Translations under genes and position numbers: made by a program | The notes under the pieces: model-generated | The model's input: the letters and a program-made list of their open reading frames with translations, nothing else | Database searches by the model: none | Told to the model about the DNA's origin: nothing | Shown here: positions 57,929-64,000 of the stretch, in pieces | How positions within the stretch are numbered: the stretch's first letter is position 1 | How the letters are laid out: each line of letters opens with the position of its first letter | Source of the DNA: Desulfovibrio litoralis DSM 11393 | Lineage (GTDB): Bacteria > Desulfobacterota > Desulfovibrionia > Desulfovibrionales > Desulfovibrionaceae | Assembly: GCF_900143255.1 (NCBI RefSeq) | Contig: NZ_FRDI01000002.1 | Coordinates: 108,841-172,840, forward strand | DNA length: 64,000 bases | Direction of reading: 5' to 3'

Positions 57929-58756
57929 ATGGCTTTAGTTAAAACTTTGGTAATTACCGGTTATGGAACAAACTGTGAAAACGAATGTGCTTACGCCGCT
58001 AAAAAAGCAGGGGCAGATGAAGTGAGTATAGCTCATTTTTCTGAACTTATAACAGGTAAGTTTAAGCTTGAAGACTTCAACTTTTTGGTTTTTCCCGGTG
58101 GTTTTTTAGACGGAGACGACCTTGGTTCCGCTTTGGCTGCTGCTCAACGCTGGAGGCACGCGAGGCTTGATAATGGAGCTAGTTTATTAGACGAATTAAA
58201 TAAATTTGTCTCTAAAGGTGGAATCGCTTTAGGAATCTGCAACGGTTTTCAGCTTCTTACCAAGCTCGGCTTATTGCCGGCTTTACCAGAAAACGATAAA
58301 AAAACACCAAGTTATTTTACTCCTCAATTTTCTTTAGGGCATAATAACTCAGGGCGTTATGAAGATCGTTGGTGTTATTTAAAGGTGAATGCAAAAAGCC
58401 CTTGTGTGTTTACTAAAAATCTTGATTTTTTATACCTTCCCATCAGACACGGCGAAGGTAAGCTTGTTGCCGATACTCCTGAACTTTTTAATGCACTTAA
58501 AGAAAACAATCAGGTTGTATTGCAATATGCTAACCCTGAGAATAAAATGCCTACAGAAGAATATCCGCTAAATCCTAATGGTTCCCCCGAAGGTATAGCA
58601 GGGATCTGCGACCCAACAGGGCGTATTTTTGGACTAATGCCACACCCGGAGGCTTTTAACGATAAAACAAACCACCCGGCTTGGACAAGAGGCGAAAGTT
58701 CCGAGCTTGGAACAGCCTTATTTGTTGGTGGAGTGAATTATTTAAAAAGTATTTAG
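57929..58756 (+). CDS. purQ: PurQ-like glutamine amidotransferase (FGAM synthase glutaminase)
   Basis: 275 residues, longer than the usual 220-235. Class I glutaminase features: the nucleophile C104 in LGICNGFQLL, the histidine and glutamate in GLMPHPEAF, and the entry GYGTNCENECA. The glutaminase part of phosphoribosylformylglycinamidine synthase supplies ammonia to PurL in purine synthesis; in this form the PurS/PurL partners would be separate. AGGAG lies 8 nt before the ATG. No other pur genes are in the window. Confidence 0.9.
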   Translation: MALVKTLVITGYGTNCENECAYAAKKAGADEVSIAHFSELITGKFKLEDFNFLVFPGGFLDGDDLGSALAAAQRWRHARLDNGASLLDELNKFVSKGGIALGICNGFQLLTKLGLLPALPENDKKTPSYFTPQFSLGHNNSGRYEDRWCYLKVNAKSPCVFTKNLDFLYLPIRHGEGKLVADTPELFNALKENNQVVLQYANPENKMPTEEYPLNPNGSPEGIAGICDPTGRIFGLMPHPEAFNDKTNHPAWTRGESSELGTALFVGGVNYLKSI

Positions 58757-58760
58757 TTTT

Positions 58761-58788
58761 GGAAACCTCTAAAACCAGAGGTTTCTTT
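58761..58788 (+). terminator. Terminator after purQ
   Basis: GAAACCTCT / AGAGGTTTC, a 9-bp stem with a 6-nt loop right after the stop. Confidence 0.8.
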
Positions 58789-58806
58789 GATACGTTTTAT
58801 AATTTT

Positions 58807-58858
58807 AAAAAAGACCTAAGAGCATAGAATTTTTATCTATATTGTTAGGTCTTTTGTT
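58807..58858 (+). terminator. Second terminator hairpin after purQ
   Basis: AAAAGACCTAA / TTAGGTCTTTT stem with a 25-nt loop and a T-run. It lies between the first terminator and the repeat element. Confidence 0.75.
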
Positions 58859-58879
58859 TTGTTGTTTGACATCATTTAA

Positions 58880-59075
58880 AGACCATTGCAAAACTCTGTT
58901 TTGCGTGCTTTTATCATCGTTTTATGCTCTGTATGGGCATAGCATAAAACGTCTTAATACACAAAAACCACTCATTTTACAGGAAAATTAAATTTTCCTT
59001 ATTCATAGTTTTTGGAGTGTCTTTCTGGAGTATCTTTTTGGCGAAAGCCACTTTGAGACTATTGTGCAATAGTCT
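58880..59075 (+). mobile_element. Dispersed MITE-like element, copy 2 (most complete)
   Basis: About 196 bp. Left end AGACCATTGCAAAACTCTG with an inner GCAAAAC/GTTTTGC hairpin; right end a palindrome with arms GAGACTATTG and CAATAGTCTC. The ends are imperfect inverted repeats of one another (AGAC[C/T]ATTGCA[A/C]AA). Flanks show CATTTA (58873-58878 and 59076-59081), a possible target duplication. No coding capacity, so any movement would need a transposase elsewhere. Fills the gap between purQ and copA. Confidence 0.8.
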
Positions 59076-59201
59076 CATTTATATTATAGCTAGAGTAGTA
59101 TATAATGTAGTGAAGCTATTAAGCGTTGTTTTACTTTAATATAATAACGACTATTGTATAATATAGCGTTTTTATGATGTATTGTTTTATAAGGATATTA
59201 T

Positions 59202-61673
59202 ATGCAACCGCAAGCTCAAGAATTAATTCAAACAAATAAAGATAATAGTACAAAAATAGAACATCTTACTTTAAAAGTTAACGGCATGCATTGTGCCGCC
59301 TGTTCCGCTCGCATTGAAAGAGTTTTAAGTAATACTAACGGAGTAAATAAGGCAAGCGTAAACCTAGTAAGCAGTCAATTGAGTTTAAGTTATGTTCCTG
59401 AAATTATCAGCTTGGAAAGTATTTTTGAAAAAGTTGCAAGCTTGGGCTTTAGTCTTGAATTACCTGCCGCCGAAGACGATTTATTGTCAAACATGAAGCA
59501 AAGACAAAAAGACGAAACGGAAAGATTAAGAAAGCAGGCTTTAAACTTAATCCCCAATCTTGGGCTTGCCTTACCTTTATTAATTATTTCTATGGGTGAG
59601 ATGTTTGGATTAAACTTACCTGAGTTTATTTCTAGCACTCATTCACCAAAAATGTTTGCCTTTATACAGTTTATTCTCTGTACTCCGCTTTTGTGGTTGG
59701 GGCGGAATTTTTATATTTCTGGCTTTCGTCAGTTGTTTAAAGCCAGCCCTAATATGGATTCTTTAGTGGCATTAGGCACGGGGGCAGCATATTTATATAG
59801 TTTATGGTTTAGTTTTGTTGTTTGGTTTGGTCAAAATACTGTGGAGCTTTCCGCTACCATGGCTTTAGATGGTCATCATGCTGCGATGAATGGTGCTATT
59901 GGGCAACTTTATTATGAATCGGCGGCTGTTTTATTGGCGATGATTTCACTCGGAAAATATCTTGAAGCTCGCTCTACTCATAAAGCGGGGAGTGCGATTG
60001 AGGGTTTATTAAACTTAGCACCTGAAACCGCTACAAGAGTGTCATTAGAAGCGAATGAGCAAGAAGAGCTTGTTTCAGTTTCCGCCCTTTTGGTGGGTGA
60101 TTATATTTTGATACGCCCCGGAGAGCGTGTTCCCGTTGATGGTTTGGTGATAAAAGGGCAGTCTAGTGTTGATGAATCCATGTTAACAGGCGAAAGTTTG
60201 CCTGTGTTTAAAGAAAAAGGCAGTAATGTTGTTGCCGGTTCTTTAAATAAAAACGGAAGTTTTGTGATGCAGGCACAAAAAATAGGCTTAAATACAAGTT
60301 TAGCACGCATTGCACGCATGGTGCAAGATGCACAAAGTTCAAAGCCTGACTTGGCTAAACTGGCGGATCAAATCAGTCTTTATTTTGTTCCAACAGTAAT
60401 GGCTATTGCTCTTTTAAGTGGAGTCTTTTGGTTTTTTTATGGCGATCTTGCTTTGAGTTTAAAACATTTTGTTTCCGTGCTTGTTATCGCTTGTCCTTGT
60501 GCTATGGGCTTGGCTGTTCCGACCGCCGTTATTGTTTCATCAGGTAGGGCGGCAGAGCTTGGAATTTTAGTGCGTAATGGTGCGGCTCTTGAAAGAGGTG
60601 CTAAAGTACAAACCATTTTGATGGATAAAACAGGGACACTCACAGAGGGAAAGCCAAAGTTAAAAGATATTATTATATTAACTGATGAGAATAATTTTGA
60701 CTTTTCAGAACTCAAAGCAGTAGCACAGCTTTATAGTTTAAGTTTAGAAGAACTTTTGGTTTTAGCTTGTGCTACTTTAGAGGCTAGCTCCGAACACCCT
60801 CTGGCAGATGCACTGATTCAAGCCAAAACAGAGCTTTATACACAACATAATTTAATAGATAGTACCTTTGAACTAAACCTTATAGAGAATAGTTTTAATA
60901 GTGTAGCGGGTAAAGGGGTAGAGGCGGAGTTAAATATTGTAAGCGGTGCAAAAAATATGACTTTTCATATTGCCTGTGGAAATAGATTGTTTATAGAAGA
61001 GTTAAATCAAGTTAAGTTAACGGCGAAAGAATCAGACATTATGCAGGCCGTAGCCACTAAAGGACAAACTCCTTTGTTGTTAAGTATCAATAAAATTTTA
61101 GTTGCTGTTTTGGGAATAGCCGATAGCCCAAGAGAAGAATCTAAGGCTGTTATCCAAGAGCTTAAAAGATTAAATATTGAAGTAGTAATGCTCACGGGTG
61201 ATAATCAGGAAACAGCAAAAGCAGTGTGTAGTGAACTTGGCATTAAACAGTATCATGCCGGGTTGCTCCCCGGTGATAAAGCCAACATTATTCATGAGTT
61301 TCAAGAAAAAGGTTTGGTTGTGGCAATGATTGGGGACGGCGTAAATGATGCACCCGCATTAGCTAAAGCAAACCTTGGTATTGCTATGGGCAGTGCGATT
61401 GATATTGCTGTTGATGCCGGAGATTTGGTCTTGTTAAAACCCGGTCTTGTTGCCTTGCCAACTGCTTTAAGATTGTGTTCGGCAACAGTAAGGAATATTA
61501 AACAAAATTTATTTTGGGCGTTTGCTTATAATTTATTGGGTATTCCCGTTGCTAGCGGAATTTTATCAATTTGGGGTGGACCAACCCTGTCCCCTATGCT
61601 TGCAGGAACAGCAATGGCATTGAGTTCTGTTTCTGTTGTTACCAACGCTTTACGCCTACGTTATTTTAAGTAA
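59202..61673 (+). CDS. copA: Copper-exporting P1B-type ATPase CopA
   Basis: 823 residues. One N-terminal heavy-metal domain ([10 protein letters not shown]31 and C34), eight membrane spans, the ion-binding CPC in [13 protein letters not shown] (span 6), the phosphorylation motif DKTGTLTEG, the HP-type [10 protein letters not shown] and [14 protein letters not shown]. Exports Cu+ from the cytoplasm. AAGGA lies about 10 nt before ATG 59202. The gene is followed by another copy of the dispersed element. No CopZ chaperone or CueR-type regulator is adjacent. Confidence 0.95.
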   Translation: MQPQAQELIQTNKDNSTKIEHLTLKVNGMHCAACSARIERVLSNTNGVNKASVNLVSSQLSLSYVPEIISLESIFEKVASLGFSLELPAAEDDLLSNMKQRQKDETERLRKQALNLIPNLGLALPLLIISMGEMFGLNLPEFISSTHSPKMFAFIQFILCTPLLWLGRNFYISGFRQLFKASPNMDSLVALGTGAAYLYSLWFSFVVWFGQNTVELSATMALDGHHAAMNGAIGQLYYESAAVLLAMISLGKYLEARSTHKAGSAIEGLLNLAPETATRVSLEANEQEELVSVSALLVGDYILIRPGERVPVDGLVIKGQSSVDESMLTGESLPVFKEKGSNVVAGSLNKNGSFVMQAQKIGLNTSLARIARMVQDAQSSKPDLAKLADQISLYFVPTVMAIALLSGVFWFFYGDLALSLKHFVSVLVIACPCAMGLAVPTAVIVSSGRAAELGILVRNGAALERGAKVQTILMDKTGTLTEGKPKLKDIIILTDENNFDFSELKAVAQLYSLSLEELLVLACATLEASSEHPLADALIQAKTELYTQHNLIDSTFELNLIENSFNSVAGKGVEAELNIVSGAKNMTFHIACGNRLFIEELNQVKLTAKESDIMQAVATKGQTPLLLSINKILVAVLGIADSPREESKAVIQELKRLNIEVVMLTGDNQETAKAVCSELGIKQYHAGLLPGDKANIIHEFQEKGLVVAMIGDGVNDAPALAKANLGIAMGSAIDIAVDAGDLVLLKPGLVALPTALRLCSATVRNIKQNLFWAFAYNLLGIPVASGILSIWGGPTLSPMLAGTAMALSSVSVVTNALRLRYFK

Positions 61674-61842
61674 TACCATTGCAACACTCCGTTTTGCGTG
61701 GTCTTTTTCATCGTTTTATATGGCCTAAAACGTTTTAATACACAAAACTCACTAATTTTACAGGGGAATTAAATGTTCTTTATTCGTGATTTTTGGAGTG
61801 CCTTTCTGACGCAAGCTACTATGAGACTATTGTGTAATAGTT
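61674..61842 (+). mobile_element. Dispersed MITE-like element, copy 3
   Basis: About 169 bp right after the copA stop. Left end TACCATTGCAACACTCCGTTTTGC, interior TCATCGTTTTATATGGCC and AAACGTTTTAATACACAAA, right end GAGACTATTGTGTAATAG. The right arm has lost its final GTCT, so the copy is decayed. It occupies the 310-bp gap to the next gene. Confidence 0.75.
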
Positions 61843-61983
61843 TTACAGTGGTTTTTTCTTTGGTTGACAAAGATTCGCTAGAATAGAATAATCAAAAAAG
61901 AAACAATTATAAAAACATAATATATTTAAGTAGTTTTTTATTTTATTAAATTCCAAAATCTTATCAATTAAGGAAATAATTTT

Positions 61984-62436
61984 ATGCTAGATCAAACAGA
62001 TAAACGTATTCTTGATATTATTCAGGGGGATTTTCCTCTGGCTTCTCGTCCGTATAAAGTTATAGCTGAACAAACAGACTTAAGCGAAGAAGAAGTTTTG
62101 ACTCGGGTTAACAATATGCGAAAAAATAAAATTATTCGCCGTTTGGGGGCTAATTTCCAATCGGCTAAATTAGGTTTTCGCAGTACCCTTTGTGCCGCCA
62201 AGGTGCCTGATGAGAAGATGGAAGAGTTTGTTGCCTTGGTTAATAGTTATAAAGGAGTAACACACAATTACCTTCGCAGGCATGATTATAATATTTGGTT
62301 TACTTTTATAGGAAGCTCTTGGGAGTCAGTTTGCAATCAACTTTTAGAAATTGAAAATAAAACCGGTATAAAAATCCTCAACTTACCGGCTAAAGAATTA
62401 TATAAAATCAAGGTAAACTTTAAACTCGAAGATTAA
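61984..62436 (+). CDS. ahbA: Siroheme decarboxylase subunit (AhbA-like, Lrp/AsnC fold)
   Basis: 150 residues. An N-terminal winged helix (DQTDKRILDIIQ, SEEEVLTRVNNMRKNKIIRRLG) is followed by an AsnC-type alpha/beta domain (GFRSTLCAAKVPDEKM, GVTHNYLRRHDYNIWFTFIG). This is the AhbA/AhbB pattern: enzymes that decarboxylate siroheme to 12,18-didecarboxysiroheme in the alternative heme route of sulfate reducers and archaea. The RRLGANFQSAKLGF stretch favours the A subunit. ATG 61984 follows AAGGAAA. Its partner AhbB is not here. A plain transcription regulator of the Lrp class is less likely. Confidence 0.8.
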   Translation: MLDQTDKRILDIIQGDFPLASRPYKVIAEQTDLSEEEVLTRVNNMRKNKIIRRLGANFQSAKLGFRSTLCAAKVPDEKMEEFVALVNSYKGVTHNYLRRHDYNIWFTFIGSSWESVCNQLLEIENKTGIKILNLPAKELYKIKVNFKLED

Positions 62437-62511
62437 ACTTAAATTCATTTTTTATTTAACATCTTGTTATTGTTGAATAATAAAAAAAATAAAAAAAATA
62501 TAACTTTTTCC

Positions 62512-62538
62512 TAAAGAGTTTCTGACAAGAGACGATAA
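62512..62538 (+). promoter_or_regulatory. Sigma-28 (FliA) promoter of flagellin
   Basis: TAAA, exactly 15 nt, GACGATAA; the flagellar consensus is TAAA-N15-GCCGATAA (one mismatch). It is about 85 bases before the flagellin ATG. Confidence 0.85.
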
Positions 62539-62547
62539 GCTAATCAA

Positions 62548-62585
62548 CAGATGTGAATTGCAAGGATGCAAAAACAACACATCTG
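62548..62585 (+). promoter_or_regulatory. Leader hairpin with CsrA-like site
   Basis: CAGATGTG (62548-62555) pairs with CACATCTG (62578-62585). The loop holds CAAGGATG, close to the CsrA consensus ACARGGAUG. A second GGA lies in the ribosome site (TGGAGGA, 62611-62617). Two such sites in a flagellin leader resemble the CsrA control of hag in Bacillus. Confidence 0.6.
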
Positions 62586-62622
62586 AAAATAAAGATTTTT
62601 TAAATATTCATGGAGGAATATT

Positions 62623-63513
62623 ATGGCTCTTGTTATCAATCACAACTTAATGGCAATGAACGCTGCTCGTAACTTAAGTCAGGCTTATGGTGCTTTAGGT
62701 AGCTCTGTTTCAAAACTTTCTTCAGGCTTACGTATTACTACTGCTGCTGACGATGCTGCTGGTTTGGCTATTCGTGAACTTATGCGTGCAGAAATTGCGT
62801 CTTTAAACCAAGGCGTACGTAATGCTAACGATGCTATTTCTTTGATTCAAACTGCCGACGGTGCGTTGGGCGTTATCGATGAAAAGCTTATTCGTATGAA
62901 AGAGTTAGCTGAACAAGCTGCTACTGGTACTTATAGTTCTACTCAGCGTTTAATCATTGATTCTGAATACCAAGCTATGGCATCAGAAATCACTCGTATC
63001 GCCAATGCTACTAGCTTTAACGGTGTTCACCTCTTAAACGGTAACTTGTCTGGTGATAACCATAATGGTGCAGGTTTAGTTTCTTCCGGTAAATTAAAAG
63101 TTCACTTTGGACCAAATAACCAAAGTGCTGAAGATTACTACTACATTAAGATTGGTAACTCTACCGCTTCTTCTCTTGGTGTTGGTAATAACTCTGCAGC
63201 TGGTGATGGACACAGCATTTCTACACAACAAGGTGCACAGAAAGCTCTTGAAGCACTTAAAGAGGCGATTTCTTCAAAAGACGATATTCGTGCTAACCTT
63301 GGTGCTATGCAAAACCGTCTTGAAAACACTATCAGCAACTTGCAAATTCAAGCTGAAAACATTCAGGCTGCTGAATCACGTATCTCTGACGTTGACGTAG
63401 CAACCGAAATGACCGAATTTGTTCGTCAACAAATTCTCAGCCAATCAGCTGTAGCTATGTTGTCTCAAGCTAACTCATTGCCAAAGATGGCCATGACTCT
63501 TATCAACGGCTAA
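62623..63513 (+). CDS. fliC: Flagellin
   Basis: 296 residues. The N-terminal D0/D1 block (MALVINHNLMAMNAARNL, LSSGLRITTAADDAAGLAI) and the C-terminal block (ISDVDVATEMTEFVRQQIL, ANSLPKMAMTLING) are complete. The variable middle is short (about 140-200), giving a small flagellin that forms the filament. GGAGG lies 6 nt before the ATG. Own sigma-28 promoter and terminator: monocistronic. Codon use appears more regular than in neighbours, as expected for an abundant protein. Confidence 0.97.
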   Translation: MALVINHNLMAMNAARNLSQAYGALGSSVSKLSSGLRITTAADDAAGLAIRELMRAEIASLNQGVRNANDAISLIQTADGALGVIDEKLIRMKELAEQAATGTYSSTQRLIIDSEYQAMASEITRIANATSFNGVHLLNGNLSGDNHNGAGLVSSGKLKVHFGPNNQSAEDYYYIKIGNSTASSLGVGNNSAAGDGHSISTQQGAQKALEALKEAISSKDDIRANLGAMQNRLENTISNLQIQAENIQAAESRISDVDVATEMTEFVRQQILSQSAVAMLSQANSLPKMAMTLING

Positions 63514-63547
63514 TTGCTAGATTAAGTTGTAAAGGTTTAATACATTT

Positions 63548-63576
63548 GGACACCTTCGGGTGTCCTTTTGTTTTTT
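63548..63576 (+). terminator. Strong terminator after flagellin
   Basis: GGACACC-TTCG-GGTGTCC, a 7-bp stem with a stable UUCG tetraloop followed by a T-rich run. Confidence 0.95.
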
Positions 63577-63577
63577 G

Positions 63578-64000
63578 GGGTTTTTGTAAAATCATTAACA
63601 GAAAAAATAAACTTAGTGGTTCTGTTGATTGTGATAAGTTTCCGATTATTTTGTTAAATGGAACTTTAGGTATGGGAAAAACTACTGTTTTCATGGCTAT
63701 AGTGCTTTCAAGTTTGAAAAAAGAAGCTGTTGATTTTTCTAGTCCAAGTTTTAATCTTTATAATATATATCCGACTGTTTTTTTGGGCTTTTGTAAAATC
63801 ATTAACAGAAAAAATAAACCGAGTGGTTCTGTTGATTGTGATAATCTTCCGATTATTTTGTTAAATGGAACTTTAGGTGTTGGAAAAACTACTGTTTTCA
63901 GAGCGATAGTGCTTTCAAGTTTGAAAAAAGAAGCTGTGGATTTTTCTAGTCCAAGTTTTAATCTCTGTAATATATATCTGACTGTTTTTTTGGGGCTTTC
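63578..64000 (+). repeat. Tandem 207-bp repeats derived from tsaE (two complete units plus start of a third)
   Basis: Units 63578-63784 and 63785-63991 are about 90% identical; a third begins at 63992. 207 is a multiple of 3, so the frame stays open to the window edge, each unit coding 69 residues. Each contains a Walker A (GTLGVGKTT or GTLGMGKTT) and SPSFNLCNIYPT, the marks of TsaE, the ATPase for tRNA t6A synthesis. The end of one unit joins directly to TVFLGFCKIIN, a TsaE-like N-terminus. No usual start or ribosome site is present before the first unit. Probably a decayed or expanding duplication upstream of the true tsaE beyond the edge. Confidence 0.7.

Noticed and set aside
61984..62436. 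Lrp/AsnC transcription regulator of an adjacent gene
   Set aside because: The RRLG and HNYLRRHDYN motifs fit siroheme decarboxylase better than an amino-acid-sensing regulator.

Overview
The window is AT-rich (I estimate mid-to-high 30s % GC) bacterial chromosome with dense coding and no rRNA, tRNA or CRISPR array that I can recognise. Gene content points to a Desulfovibrionaceae-type delta-proteobacterium. The markers are a single-chain pyruvate:ferredoxin oxidoreductase beside a GlcD/GlcF lactate-dehydrogenase pair, a Ccm cytochrome c system with a CxxxY CcmE and no CcmG/CcmH, a siroheme decarboxylase, a MoeA fused to a binding-protein domain, and a cheB-HEAT-cheR-parA-cheW-cheY-cheA cluster. 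The low GC would suit a host-associated or Lawsonia-like member, but the species is inference only.

Layout. 1-972: 5' part of a CDP-glycerol glycerophosphotransferase-like gene running off the left edge. 1.2-10.9 kb: ABC-F ATPase, zinc alcohol dehydrogenase, FliI, RluC-type pseudouridine synthase and an AddA-like helicase-nuclease. 11-17.5 kb (minus): organic-acid oxidation (glcF, glcD, por). 17.7-23.1 kb (minus): ccmE-F-A-B-C-D plus a TPR protein, including an unlisted 50-residue CcmD. 23.4-28.9 kb: Csd4-like murein carboxypeptidase, dnaX split by a classic A AAA AAG slippery site, ybaB and an MFS transporter.

29-38 kb is a chemotaxis cluster with a good sigma-54 promoter in front of parA-cheW-cheY-cheA. 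38.1-42 kb is the rpmH-rnpA-yidD-yidC-jag block, where rnpA lacks a usual start codon. 42-49 kb (minus): a small secretion- or motility-type protein with a sigma-28-like promoter, a K+ channel, argC, DUF1844, a class V aminotransferase, TPR and YkgJ proteins. 49.3-57.5 kb: MoeA fusion, a 16-TM four-module membrane protein flanked by twin terminators, CstA, LipB and PyrG. 57.9-64 kb: PurQ-like protein, CopA, AhbA-like protein and flagellin with a sigma-28 promoter and CsrA-like leader. The window ends in a tandem array of 207-bp TsaE-derived units.

Four intergenic regions carry copies of one dispersed element of about 170-220 bp with imperfect terminal inverted repeats (AGACYATTGCA-type). Two more places carry only one end of it. 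The metabolic picture is an anaerobe that oxidises lactate to pyruvate and acetyl-CoA, makes c-type cytochromes and heme by the siroheme route, and swims under chemotactic control. All calls come from reading the sequence; no database search was run.
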